Source of the DNA: Cognatundibacterium griseum
GTDB taxonomy: Bacteria > Pseudomonadota > Gammaproteobacteria > Burkholderiales > Burkholderiaceae_D
Assembly: GCF_014284195.1 (NCBI RefSeq)
Contig: NZ_JACOGC010000002.1
Coordinates: 496,001-560,000, forward strand
Reading direction: 5' to 3'
DNA length: 64,000 bases
Shown: positions 18,297-26,697 of the stretch, in pieces
Position numbering within the stretch: the first letter of the stretch is position 1
How the letters are laid out: every line of letters begins with the position of its first letter
Notes under the pieces: generated by a model
What the model saw: only the letters and a program-made list of their open reading frames with translations
Told to the model about the DNA's origin: nothing
The model's database searches: none
Position numbers and translations under genes: made by a program

Positions 18297-18623
18297 TTAT
18301 GGACGTTCCAGATATTGCAGCTTATCTTTCACGTCTTTCCAGTCATCCGCGTCCGGCAACGGCGCAACGGTTTTGGTAATGGATGGCCAGTTGCGCGTCA
18401 GTTCGGCATTGATCTTGATGAACTTGATCTGATCAGACGGCACATCTTCTTCGGCAAAAATAGCGTTTGCCGGGCACTCAGCCACACAGACGGCGCAATC
18501 GATGCATTCATCAGGATCGATAACGAGAAAATTGGGGCCAGCACGGAAGCAGTCCACTGGGCAGACATCCACGCAATCGGTATAGCGGCAGCGGATGCAG
18601 GATTCGGTCACAACGTGGGTCAT
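18297..18623 (-). CDS. fdxA: Seven-iron ferredoxin FdxA
   Basis: A 108-residue [3Fe-4S][4Fe-4S] ferredoxin. Cys9, Cys17 and Cys50 fit the 3Fe cluster ligands, and Cys21, Cys40, Cys43 and Cys46 the 4Fe cluster ligands, with the extra Cys25 also seen in Azotobacter-type ferredoxin I. The C-terminal tail ([18 protein letters not shown]) is usual for the proteobacterial FdxA subgroup. It is the likely redox partner of the adjacent ferredoxin reductase, with which it probably forms an operon. Confidence 0.95.
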   Translation of the reverse strand: MTHVVTESCIRCRYTDCVDVCPVDCFRAGPNFLVIDPDECIDCAVCVAECPANAIFAEEDVPSDQIKFIKINAELTRNWPSITKTVAPLPDADDWKDVKDKLQYLERP

Positions 18624-18993
18624 AACAGTCCAATCTAAAAAATTCGGGGTTTCGGTGCAGTCGGATGGCAGAAAAAGCTGACCAAGGCTGCAAAGCCTTG
18701 TATTTTAAGGCAATTTAACCGTTCTCACAAATCAGGCTTATATCATTTGCGCATAAGCAAATACGGACTGAGGTGTCGGATGGATGCCGGCTTTCTGCAA
18801 GAAGGATTATCCAGTATGAAATTGTAATCAAAATTTCCTGGCCAGACTTTGATGTGTGTCACTACTGATGAAATTCATCATCCAGAATAATGACAGAGAT
18901 GAAATTTTTGATCTCAGTGGCAGAAATGCGGAAAAATTCCTTTTCGGCGTTAATATCTTTTTCCAAATTATTTTTTCTGCTTAGGGAGCATGT
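18624..18993. other. 370-base intergenic region with divergent promoters
   Basis: No gene is supported here. It holds the upstream regions of fdxA (minus) and the 2-hydroxyacid dehydrogenase (plus). Two small structures are visible: CAAGGCT/AGCCTTG (18683-18700, 4-base loop, followed by TATTTT on the plus strand) in what should be the fdxA leader, and ATTTGC/GCAAAT (18746-18763). Neither can be assigned to a known regulator. The 150 bases before the dehydrogenase are AT-rich. Confidence 0.5.
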
Positions 18994-19962
18994 ATGAAAC
19001 CAGCCATCTTGGTAGCGCGTGCCGTTTTTCCACAGGTACTGGAGCGTTTGCGCCAGTATTTTGAAGTTGAATCCAATCAGGATGATCACATTTTAACGCC
19101 AGCAGAGCTGGCTACCCGGTTGCAGGGAAAGCAGGGCGCTTTAACGACAGCCAGTGCGCGGATTAATGAAGACCTGTTGCAGCAAGTATCTGGCCTGAAA
19201 ATGGTCGCCAACATGGCGGTCGGCTATGACAATATTGATCTGGCCGCTTGTCATGCACACGGTGTGATGGCCAGTAATACGCCGGATGTGCTGAACGAGA
19301 CGACGGCGGATTTCGGGTGGGCGTTGATGATGGCTGCAGCACGCCGAATTACTGAGGCTGAGCACTGGTTGCGGGAGGGGAAATGGACGAAATGGCGTTA
19401 TGATTATTTTCTCGGCCCCGATCTGCATGGTGCCACGTTAGGTATTATCGGCATGGGACGTATCGGCCAGGCGATTGCCCGGCGTTCGATGGGGTTTAAT
19501 ATGAAAGTCCTGTATCACAACCGTTCCCGTCTGAGTCCGGAACAGGAGCTGGCAGCCAATCATGCCGTTTATGCCGGGAAAGAGGAGCTGTTACGTCAGG
19601 CTGACCATGTGATTCTGGTGCTGCCTTACTCACCTGCATCGCACCATACCATTGGTGCGGCCGAACTGGGAATGATGAAGCCGACCGCAACCCTGACCAA
19701 TCTGGCGCGTGGCGGAATTGTCGATGATGCCGCCTTGATTGCTGCGTTAAAAGTAAAGCAGATTGCTTCGGCTGGTCTGGATGTCTTTGAAAATGAACCA
19801 AAGTTTCATCCGGACTTTTTAACCCTCGATAATGTGGTCTTGACCCCCCACATTGCCAGCGCATCGGAAAAAACGCGGCTGGCAATGGCGCAATGTGCAG
19901 CAGATAATCTGATTGCCGGATTGACCGGTGCCACGCCACCGAACCTGCTGACACTGAAATAA
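18994..19962 (+). CDS. D-2-hydroxyacid dehydrogenase (glyoxylate/hydroxypyruvate reductase type)
   Basis: NAD(P)H-dependent cytoplasmic reductase of the D-isomer-specific 2-hydroxyacid dehydrogenase family, 322 residues. The nucleotide-binding motif is GMGRIG (153-158), followed by NRSR, whose arginines suggest a preference for NADPH. The catalytic residues are Arg239 (NLARGG), Glu268 (FENEP) and His286 (LTPHIASA). The overall pattern, including VGYDNID and NTPDVLNE, fits glyoxylate/hydroxypyruvate reductase (GhrB-like), but substrate choice cannot be read from the sequence. The start at 18994 follows TTAGGGAGC with good spacing. Confidence 0.9.
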   Translation: MKPAILVARAVFPQVLERLRQYFEVESNQDDHILTPAELATRLQGKQGALTTASARINEDLLQQVSGLKMVANMAVGYDNIDLAACHAHGVMASNTPDVLNETTADFGWALMMAAARRITEAEHWLREGKWTKWRYDYFLGPDLHGATLGIIGMGRIGQAIARRSMGFNMKVLYHNRSRLSPEQELAANHAVYAGKEELLRQADHVILVLPYSPASHHTIGAAELGMMKPTATLTNLARGGIVDDAALIAALKVKQIASAGLDVFENEPKFHPDFLTLDNVVLTPHIASASEKTRLAMAQCAADNLIAGLTGATPPNLLTLK

Positions 19963-20006
19963 TCGACGGCCGGCCCGGCTGATCCGGGCGGCGTTATCTG
20001 AATCTG

Positions 20007-20258
20007 TTATTTGAGCGATGCAATCAGGTCCACATACTGCTGCATCGCAGCTTCCTGAGAGGTGCCTTTCAGATTTGCCCAGGCATCGAATTTGGCCCTT
20101 CCGACAAAGTCTGTCATGCCCGGACGGTCTCCATTGGCGTCACCACTGCTGCCCTGTTTGTATAAGGCGTAAATCTTCAGCAGTGTCATATTGTCAGGGC
20201 GTTCAGGTAAATTTTTGGAGTCAGCCAATGCCTGAGTAAACTGGTCTTGTAAGCTCAT
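20007..20258 (-). CDS. Acyl-CoA-binding protein
   Basis: A compact 83-residue four-helix protein that binds long-chain acyl-CoA esters in the cytoplasm. It begins MSLQDQFTQALADSKNLPE and contains the family signature segment LLKIYALYKQGSSGD followed by KFDAWANLKGTS. An in-frame ATG at 20318 would add a 20-residue hydrophobic N-terminus, but acyl-CoA-binding proteins are not exported and the shorter start matches the family. It is a single gene converging on the dehydrogenase. Confidence 0.88.
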   Translation of the reverse strand: MSLQDQFTQALADSKNLPERPDNMTLLKIYALYKQGSSGDANGDRPGMTDFVGRAKFDAWANLKGTSQEAAMQQYVDLIASLK

Positions 20259-20392
20259 GGGAATCACCGGAAAGGGAAAAATAAAAGTGGAAAATACCAT
20301 GCGCAGAAGTCGCTGCACAGAATTGTCCTAGAGGTTTCCCTCAGAAACGGCAAGCCTGTTACTGGTAAATCTATGTGCTGGAGTGGGGATGG

Positions 20393-20677
20393 TTATGCAG
20401 GATAGATAATCTGGATCTGGCCCAATTCCCGGACCAGTGCTGCAATCAGCCGGCCGGCCCAGGCATGCCCTTCCTCGTGGAATATGTGCAAAGTCAGACC
20501 ATTGCTGGTCAGGCGGGCAGTGGCGGCAGGCATTTGCCCAGAGGCAGCGGACGACAAAAAATCATAACGCAGCGCTCCAGCCTGTTGTACCGGCATACCG
20601 CCTTCGCTGGCCAGCAAGTGATGCAGGTGAGGAGCTGCGGTGTCTGGGAAGCAGATTGTGTATTCAGCTTTCATCAT
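20393..20677 (-). CDS. Hypothetical small protein, 94 residues
   Basis: I do not recognise this protein. It has no signal peptide or membrane segment. The N-terminal half (MMKAEYTICFPDTAAPHL) and the C-terminal LIAALVRELGQIQIIYP suggest an alternating strand/helix fold, with a GHAWAGRL segment in the second half. It sits on the same strand between the YecA-like gene and the acyl-CoA-binding protein, with nothing coding opposite it, and codon use looks ordinary. It is plausibly real but could be a chance frame. Confidence 0.5.
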   Translation of the reverse strand: MMKAEYTICFPDTAAPHLHHLLASEGGMPVQQAGALRYDFLSSAASGQMPAATARLTSNGLTLHIFHEEGHAWAGRLIAALVRELGQIQIIYPA

Positions 20678-20722
20678 GTCAGCGCCTCTGTCTCATCAGC
20701 TGGTCTGTGTTGTGAATCTTGT

Positions 20723-21424
20723 TTAGTGCAGGGTTGGTTCTGCGCCGCAGCAGGCTTTGAATTTTTTGCCGCTGCCGCAGGGGCAAGGGTCATTACGACC
20801 TGTTTTCGGCACATCCCGTTTTACTGTTGTGACACCGGATTTACGCAATGGCGCCCAGAAACGGCGGATTGCCGGAATTGAAGTTTCAACATTCAGCGCC
20901 AGCGCGTGACACTTTTCCGGCGTATCGACGAATTGCAATTCGTCTTCCTTGATTTCTTCCGCGCCCAGCAGATAAATCGGCTGCAGCAACGGACCGATTT
21001 CGGTGGATTCCCAGGCAGCTTCCCACGCGTCGGCGCGCAATTGCATGCCTTCCCAAAAGCCCCACGCCCAGGTTTCGCCGTCAATCAGTTCCTTGCCATT
21101 TTGCTCCATGACGCAAAACAATGGCTCATATTCCTGGGGCGCCACTTCAAAGGTAATCTGGATTTCATTCATGAAACGTGCGATCAGGTTGATGATGCGC
21201 TGCATTTCTTTATCGTTTTTAAATTGCGGTTGCGCCTGATCCGGCAGGCCCCACACCAGTGGCAACCACTCGGCCATCGGAATCATTTCCGGTCCAAGCG
21301 CGATGGCCGTCAGATAGCCGTGCAGGGCATCCATCGTCATGCCGTCATCTCCCACTTTGTCGGACATGAGGAATTTGTCGAGTTCGTTGAATTCTTTGTC
21401 GCTCAGAGGTTCGTCGAGATGCAT
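20723..21424 (-). CDS. YecA/UPF0149 family protein with C-terminal SEC-C zinc motif
   Basis: A 233-residue protein with an N-terminal UPF0149 (YgfB/YecA) helical domain, recognisable by [15 protein letters not shown] and MPMAEWLP-like stretches, and a C-terminal SEC-C motif, [19 protein letters not shown]. That motif is a zinc knuckle also found at the end of SecA. Family members bind ribosomes or SecB-like partners in some bacteria; the role here is not known. The frame stays open to 22039, but that region overlaps srkA. ATG 21424 has AGG seven bases upstream; ATG 21430 is the alternative. Confidence 0.85.
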   Translation of the reverse strand: MHLDEPLSDKEFNELDKFLMSDKVGDDGMTMDALHGYLTAIALGPEMIPMAEWLPLVWGLPDQAQPQFKNDKEMQRIINLIARFMNEIQITFEVAPQEYEPLFCVMEQNGKELIDGETWAWGFWEGMQLRADAWEAAWESTEIGPLLQPIYLLGAEEIKEDELQFVDTPEKCHALALNVETSIPAIRRFWAPLRKSGVTTVKRDVPKTGRNDPCPCGSGKKFKACCGAEPTLH

Positions 21425-21559
21425 GGTCATACCTGAATGGAAATCAAAATACCGGCAGTGTAGCGCTTTGTGAGGATGCTGTGCAGCAGTTTTGTGTGCA
21501 AATGAAACGTCCCGGGCGACGGGTAAGATGCGGTTTGTTCTTGAGAAGCACGTACAATA

Positions 21560-22585
21560 ATGCGCATGGATAAAGAAAATCAGATCGCCAGTCAGGCCGG
21601 TTCTTTCAGTGGACTGACACCGGAGTGCGTGCTTGACGCCGTGGAGCATTGCGGCTTTCGCTGCGACGGCCGTTTGCTGGCATTGAACAGTTATGAAAAC
21701 CGGGTGTACCAGATTGCACTGGAAGATGGCGCGCCGTTGATTGCAAAATTTTACCGGCCGCAACGGTGGACGGATCAGGCCATTCTGGAGGAGCATCAGT
21801 TTGTGCAGGAACTGGTCGCACAGGAAATTCCGGTGGTGCCGGCAATGCGCGACCGTCATGGTCAGGGACTGTATCATTATCAGCATTACCGCTTTTCGCT
21901 GTTTGCGCGTCAGAGCGGGCGGGCGCCGGAAACCGGCGATGCTGCCACGCTGGAATGGATCGGACGCCTGATCGGACGCATTCATGCCTGTGGCGCGACC
22001 CGCTCCTACGTGCATCGCCCGTCGATTGACCCGCATCATTTCGGTGTGGTGCCGCGCACATGGTTATTGCAGCATGATTTCATTCCTGTGGATTTGCAGG
22101 AGGCTTACCGCAGTGTTTCGCAACAGGCGCTGGATGGCGTGGCGCGCTGTTATGAGCGGGCGGGCGATGTGCCGTTATTGCGCCTGCATGGGGATTGCCA
22201 TCTGGGGAATATTTTATGGGTGAGCGACGGAGAGCAGGCCGGGCCGCATTTTGTCGATTTTGATGACAGTCGTATGGGGCCAGGAATACAGGATTTATGG
22301 ATGCTGCTATCTGGTTCGCGTGCCGAGATGCAGGCTCAGTTGACGGATATTCTGGCGGGTTATGAAGATTTTTATGAATTTGACAGTCGCCAGCTCTATT
22401 TGATTGAGGCACTCCGTACCCTGCGTCTGTTGCATTATTCCGCCTGGTTGGCACAGCGCTGGAACGACCCCGCATTTCCCGTCGCTTTTCCATGGTTCAA
22501 TACGCAGCACTACTGGCAGGACAGGATCCTGGAATTGCGCGAGCAGATTGCGTTGATGGATGAGGCACCGTTGTGGCCGGTCTGA
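21560..22585 (+). CDS. srkA: Stress response serine/threonine kinase SrkA
   Basis: Aminoglycoside-phosphotransferase-fold kinase (YihE/RdoA) of 341 residues that protects E. coli cells from envelope-stress and ROS-linked death. The N-terminal lobe has [11 protein letters not shown] and the ATP-lysine segment LIAKFYRP. The catalytic loop is HGDCHLGN and the metal-binding motif is [10 protein letters not shown], followed by DLWMLL. It is transcribed toward rpiA, with an 81-base gap. The start could be ATG 21560 or the Met at 21566. Confidence 0.92.
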   Translation: MRMDKENQIASQAGSFSGLTPECVLDAVEHCGFRCDGRLLALNSYENRVYQIALEDGAPLIAKFYRPQRWTDQAILEEHQFVQELVAQEIPVVPAMRDRHGQGLYHYQHYRFSLFARQSGRAPETGDAATLEWIGRLIGRIHACGATRSYVHRPSIDPHHFGVVPRTWLLQHDFIPVDLQEAYRSVSQQALDGVARCYERAGDVPLLRLHGDCHLGNILWVSDGEQAGPHFVDFDDSRMGPGIQDLWMLLSGSRAEMQAQLTDILAGYEDFYEFDSRQLYLIEALRTLRLLHYSAWLAQRWNDPAFPVAFPWFNTQHYWQDRILELREQIALMDEAPLWPV

Positions 22586-22666
22586 GCGCAGCCGGCGCAC
22601 GATCCGGTACAATGCCGCACATTTGATGAATCCGGACTGCGAAGTCCATGCACGATTGGAAACAAC

Positions 22667-23338
22667 ATGACTCAGGATGAACTGAAACGCGCTGTCGCTC
22701 AGGCAGCTGTTGCCTATGTGGTGGAAAATGAAATTGTCGGCGTCGGCACGGGTTCGACCGCCAATTTTTTTATCGATGAACTGGCGAAGATTAAACATAA
22801 AATCAAGGCGGCAGTCGCCTCTTCTGAAGCAACGGCTGCGCGTCTGCGCAGTCATGGCATTACCGTGCTGGATTTGAACGAAGTCACTTCCATGCCCGTG
22901 TATATTGATGGCGCCGATGAAATTACTCCGCAGGGCGCAATGATTAAGGGCGGGGGCGCTGCACTGACACGCGAGAAAATTGTTGCCTCGGTTGCCGAAA
23001 AATTTATCTGCATTGCAGATGGTTCCAAGCTGGTTGATCAGCTGGGGCGCTTTCCGTTGCCGGTGGAAGTGATTCCGATGGCGCACACCGTGGTGGCTCG
23101 CAAACTGAATGCTATTGGTGGCGAAGCCCGCTTGCGCCTGAAAGATGGGCAACCGCTGATTACTGATAACGGCAATATGATTCTCGATGTGCACGGTTTG
23201 CAGATTGCTGATCCGGTAGGCTTGGAAGCGTTGATCAATAATATCGTCGGCGTGGTGACGGTAGGTCTGTTTGCCCGCCAGGGGGCGAATGTTTGCCTGC
23301 TGGGTACGGAAACAGGCGTGAAAACACTGCAGTTCTGA
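22667..23338 (+). CDS. rpiA: Ribose-5-phosphate isomerase A
   Basis: Interconverts ribose 5-phosphate and ribulose 5-phosphate in the pentose phosphate pathway. The 223-residue protein carries GTGST (27-31), DGAD (81-84), KGGG (94-97) and Glu103, numbered exactly as the E. coli active site (Asp81, Asp84, Lys94, Glu103). The start ATG 22667 follows GGAAACAAC. No terminator directly follows; a strong one lies at 23552 after an unusual nested inverted repeat. Confidence 0.97.
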   Translation: MTQDELKRAVAQAAVAYVVENEIVGVGTGSTANFFIDELAKIKHKIKAAVASSEATAARLRSHGITVLDLNEVTSMPVYIDGADEITPQGAMIKGGGAALTREKIVASVAEKFICIADGSKLVDQLGRFPLPVEVIPMAHTVVARKLNAIGGEARLRLKDGQPLITDNGNMILDVHGLQIADPVGLEALINNIVGVVTVGLFARQGANVCLLGTETGVKTLQF

Positions 23339-23382
23339 AGCGGACTCAAGACCCGGGACACGTTTTTTGAGATTGAATTACT

Positions 23383-23465
23383 ACATACTCCCCTTTATTT
23401 TCTGAAAAACAGCGCTGACCTCCTTATCGGATAAGGAGAGTTTTAGATACTGAGGGGGAGTATGT
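23383..23465. repeat. Nested inverted repeat element between rpiA and yggX
   Basis: Outer arms ACATACTCCCC (23383-23393) and GGGGAGTATGT (23455-23465) are perfect 11-bp reverse complements. Inside is a second perfect hairpin, CTCCTTATC (23420-23428) with GATAAGGAG (23430-23438). The two together could fold as one long structured RNA or act as a miniature mobile element. No ORF lies inside. It is not a terminator: there is no T-tract, and a conventional terminator lies 90 bases on. Confidence 0.6.
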
Positions 23466-23551
23466 TTGAGCAGTGTTCCGCTCTAAGTAGTGCAGGGGCG
23501 TAATCTCTGTAAGCTCTATCGCGTAACAGCAGTGGTGGAATTGACCGACTT

Positions 23552-23583
23552 GCAAAAAAGCCCGCATTGGCGGGCTTTTTTGC
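23552..23583. terminator. Bidirectional terminator between rpiA and yggX
   Basis: GCAAAAAAGCCCGC (23552-23565) pairs with GCGGGCTTTTTTGC (23570-23583) over ATTG, a 14-bp symmetrical stem. Confidence 0.88.
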
Positions 23584-23600
23584 AATATACCTGATCAGGT

Positions 23601-23873
23601 TCAGGCTGATGGGGGCACGTATCCGGCGGCGGCATCAGCGCCTTCGCCAAAAAAGTGTTTTTCCATTTGAGTGGCGAGGTATTTGCGTGCGCGTACGTCG
23701 GCCAGATTCAGGCGGTTTTCATTCACCAGCATGGTCTGGTGCTTCATCCAGCCAGCCCAGGCTTCTTTGGAGACGCTTTCATAAATGCGCTTACCTAATT
23801 CGCCGGGATAAGGTGGAAAGTCCAGCCCTTCGGCTTCTTTGTCTAATTTGATGCAGTGGACCATACGGGCCAT
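23601..23873 (-). CDS. yggX: YggX family Fe(2+)-trafficking / oxidative damage protection protein
   Basis: A 90-residue cytoplasmic protein of the YggX family, which protects iron-sulfur enzymes from superoxide and is linked to iron delivery. It begins [17 protein letters not shown], with the conserved Cys7, and contains [19 protein letters not shown] and [16 protein letters not shown], all hallmark segments. It lies downstream of argA on the same strand, an arrangement common in Burkholderiales. Confidence 0.95.
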   Translation of the reverse strand: MARMVHCIKLDKEAEGLDFPPYPGELGKRIYESVSKEAWAGWMKHQTMLVNENRLNLADVRARKYLATQMEKHFFGEGADAAAGYVPPSA

Positions 23874-23965
23874 GGTGTTACTCCTCAGAAAAACTCAGAA
23901 CGATCACGTGAAGTCTGCCGGATTGCCAGCATGACTTGTCAGTGGCCGATTATAAAACGATCAGA

Positions 23966-25276
23966 TCAGAGCTGCTTGATCAGAACCAGAGATTTGCGTT
24001 GCCAGTTATACATTTTCTGGCGATCTTTGGGCAGGTCATCCACGCTGGCCTTGACGAAGCCCCGCTTCAGAAACCAGTGTTCGGTGCGTGTGGTCAGCAC
24101 AAACAGCGAGTGAAAACCGGCGCGCCGTGCGCGTTTTTCCATGTGTTTCAGGATTCGCTCGCCATCTCCCTGGCTTTGTACATCCGGATTCACAGTCAGA
24201 CAAGCCATTTCAGCCATCTTGTCGAATGGGAACGGATACAGCGCAGCGCAGCCAAAAATCACGCCGTCATGCTCAATCACGGAGAAGTAATTGATTTCGC
24301 GTTCGATCAGTTCACGTCCGCGCTTGACCAGTGTGCCATCGGCTTCCAGCGGTTCGATGAGCTTAATGATGCCGCCGACGTCTTCAATCGTGGCTTCGCG
24401 CAGGCTCTCCAGATTTTCTGATGTCACCATGGTACCGACGCCATCGTGTGTAAACAGCTCAAGCAGGGCGGAGCCATCCATTTTGTATGGCACGATATGG
24501 ATACGTCCGACCCCTCCGCGGGAAGCCTTGATGGCATGTTCCAGATAAAACGCGGAGTCCGGCGGCAAATAGCTGGCATTCAACTCCTGTTCAGCCTGCA
24601 TAAATGACAGCTCACGGATTTCATCGCCATCCTGATCTGCCATCATGGGGGTTTCGGTGATGAATATCAGTTTATCGGCACGCAATGCCGTCGCGGTAGA
24701 AACCGCCACATCTTCCATCGTCAGATTAAATGCTTCTCCCGTCGGGGAGAACCCCAGCGGCCCCAGCAGCACGAGGTTTCCTGCTTCCAGAATCCTGTCA
24801 ATGGTGTCATAGGCGACTTTGCGCGCAGTGCCTGTCAGACCGAAGTCAATCCCATTGACAATGCCAATCGGTTTTGCCGTCACAAAATTCCCAGAAATAA
24901 TCCGTATTGCCGAATGCGCCATCGGCGTATTTGGCAAGCCCTGGCTGAACGCGGCTTCGATATCAAGGCGCAACTCACCAGCGGCTTCTTTGGAACATTC
25001 CAGAGCTGCTGTATCGGTAATACGGATACCGTTGTGGAAGCGACCCTCGACATTACGCAAAGCAAGTTGTTCGGCAACTTGCGGCCGGGAGCCGTGAACG
25101 ATCACAATCTTGATGCCGAGTGCATGCAACAGGGACAGATCCTGCGCGAGTACAGGCAAAGCTCCCGCCATCACCAGTTCGCCGGGAAAGGCGACAACAA
25201 AGGTCTTGCCACGGAATGCATGAATATAAGGCGCGACTGAACGCAGCCATTGTACGAATTGAACGGGATTTTCCAT
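23966..25276 (-). CDS. argA: N-acetylglutamate synthase ArgA
   Basis: First step of arginine biosynthesis: acetyl-CoA plus L-glutamate to N-acetylglutamate. The 436-residue protein has an amino-acid-kinase-like N-terminal domain (about residues 1-290; VVAFPGELV, VHGSRPQ, GNFVTAKPIG), which is catalytically silent and binds the arginine feedback inhibitor in ArgA. It is followed by a C-terminal GNAT domain (about 295-436) with CLTVNPDVQSQGDGERIL, the acetyl-CoA-binding motif. argH lies elsewhere in this window (54.9 kb), so arginine genes are dispersed. Confidence 0.96.
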   Translation of the reverse strand: MENPVQFVQWLRSVAPYIHAFRGKTFVVAFPGELVMAGALPVLAQDLSLLHALGIKIVIVHGSRPQVAEQLALRNVEGRFHNGIRITDTAALECSKEAAGELRLDIEAAFSQGLPNTPMAHSAIRIISGNFVTAKPIGIVNGIDFGLTGTARKVAYDTIDRILEAGNLVLLGPLGFSPTGEAFNLTMEDVAVSTATALRADKLIFITETPMMADQDGDEIRELSFMQAEQELNASYLPPDSAFYLEHAIKASRGGVGRIHIVPYKMDGSALLELFTHDGVGTMVTSENLESLREATIEDVGGIIKLIEPLEADGTLVKRGRELIEREINYFSVIEHDGVIFGCAALYPFPFDKMAEMACLTVNPDVQSQGDGERILKHMEKRARRAGFHSLFVLTTRTEHWFLKRGFVKASVDDLPKDRQKMYNWQRKSLVLIKQL

Positions 25277-25380
25277 CCGTAAATTATAAGCGGAGACAGT
25301 TGTGTGTGTTGCTCGGATTGTTGAGCTTGAAAAGAAAATTTAATATTTTCCCAGCCATCAAGAAATGATTGATTTTTTAT

Positions 25381-26553
25381 CTATTTTATTGGACTGATGC
25401 TGGCTTGTGCCTTTAGAAAATTTAACTTGCTACTGTATAAATCGTATGTTTTTCGCGTGCTGCTGTTTTCTCTGGCTAGCAGGAGTTGTTTCTCGACATT
25501 TGACATTTCACCTAACTGATAATGAATCTGGGCGAGGAGAAAGTGTGATTCATCATTGTAAGGATCACGCTGTATTTCTTTTTCGATGAAATTTTTGGCT
25601 TGCGTCAGATTGCCATGCTGCATTTCTGCTTTCGCCAGGTTAAGAAAATAAAACGGCGGATGCGGTTGCAGCTTGTGCAGGCGTTGAGCAATGGAGTCTG
25701 CCTCAGCATAATGCGCAGATTTTTCCAATGTTTCCTGTAAATTGCTGAGTGCGATCACGTTGTCAGGACTGGCTTGCAGAATTTCTCTGAAAATTTGTTC
25801 TGCCTGAAGAATGTCACCATGGCGACGGTAAACCACACCTAAAGTGTTATATGCGGCATAGAAAGCTGGATCTTGTCTGATGGCTTCTTTAATGTACCAA
25901 TAGGCATCATTGATATTACCTGTCGATAAAAGTTCGACTGCGCGGTTATTGAGATACATGGATAGTACCCGGGCCTCAGTAATACTCTCGCTTTTTTGCC
26001 GGATCGCTTGCTGAGCAGGGGAAAAATCGATAATCAGGATATTGTAATTATCCATTTCGGCATCGTAGTGGCTGGGTCTTTTGCCAATAATTACATTGAC
26101 ATGTCCTGTTGCGATGTACAGGTTGTCTGCCTGCGTCCAGGAGTCTTCCAGGAAAACATTTTGGTAATCGACTTTCAAATCCAGTTGTTTAGCAAGAGCA
26201 GCGGTCATCAGGACGAGCGACAAACAATTACCACTGCGTGTCTGAAAGGTTTCAGACGCATTTTTTGTGATTTCAGTGTCGTAATCAATCGTTAACCATC
26301 CATTGGTCAGGGCGTTATATAGTCCTCGCCTTAAGCCGTTATTGCGAACGGAGTGCGCCACTTCATGAGTCAGGAAGTGCTGCATTTCCTGGCTGACAGA
26401 CAGAATATCCTGACTGCGGACGGGATGTGCCGGTGGTTGAAACAGATGATCCTGGAATTCAGTACCGTTTCGCGCAAGTGGAGGAGTGCTGGCGCAGGCG
26501 CCCAGCAGCAGAGGCAAAAGTATGAATACCGCAGATAATAAAGGCAGGCGCAT
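25381..26553 (-). CDS. Lipoprotein with transglutaminase-like domain and TPR repeats
   Basis: A 390-residue predicted lipoprotein. The signal peptide ends in the lipobox LLGAC with Cys20. Residues 45-185 look like a transglutaminase-like cysteine-peptidase fold: Cys110 in RSGNCLSL, His151 in ATGHVNV and Asp176 in LIIDFSP have the order and spacing of its catalytic triad. Residues 195-370 contain TPR repeats (e.g. AYNTLGVVYRRHGDILQAE). The start is ATG 26553, with GAGGAG seven bases upstream; ATG 26574 is open but lacks this. Its substrate is unknown; peptide or cell-envelope processing is a guess. It diverges from hrpA. Confidence 0.82.
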   Translation of the reverse strand: MRLPLLSAVFILLPLLLGACASTPPLARNGTEFQDHLFQPPAHPVRSQDILSVSQEMQHFLTHEVAHSVRNNGLRRGLYNALTNGWLTIDYDTEITKNASETFQTRSGNCLSLVLMTAALAKQLDLKVDYQNVFLEDSWTQADNLYIATGHVNVIIGKRPSHYDAEMDNYNILIIDFSPAQQAIRQKSESITEARVLSMYLNNRAVELLSTGNINDAYWYIKEAIRQDPAFYAAYNTLGVVYRRHGDILQAEQIFREILQASPDNVIALSNLQETLEKSAHYAEADSIAQRLHKLQPHPPFYFLNLAKAEMQHGNLTQAKNFIEKEIQRDPYNDESHFLLAQIHYQLGEMSNVEKQLLLARENSSTRKTYDLYSSKLNFLKAQASISPIK

Positions 26554-26681
26554 GGATACTCCTCTGGTCAGCATGAGTCCGGAAACCGTGCAACGTCAGT
26601 CAGCGACCGGTAGTCGGGAATCTGGATGTGTCATGATCATGTGATGGTTTTAGTCTACTCCAAGATCATGGAAAAATCTGG

Positions 26682-26687
26682 GATAAT
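26682..26687 (+). promoter_or_regulatory. Candidate -10 element for hrpA
   Basis: GATAAT in the context GGGATAATGCG lies 11 bases before the chosen hrpA ATG. If used, transcription would start only a few bases before the start codon, giving a nearly leaderless mRNA. Confidence 0.3.
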
Positions 26688-26697
26688 GCGTCCCGCT

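Noticed and set aside
21425-22039. N-terminal extension of the YecA-like ORF
   Set aside because: The extension overlaps srkA for most of its length and reads as antisense; homologues begin near MHLDEPLSD.
22307-23194. Minus-strand 295-codon ORF opposite srkA and rpiA
   Set aside because: Fully overlapped by two strongly supported genes on the plus strand; composition is that of a shadow frame.
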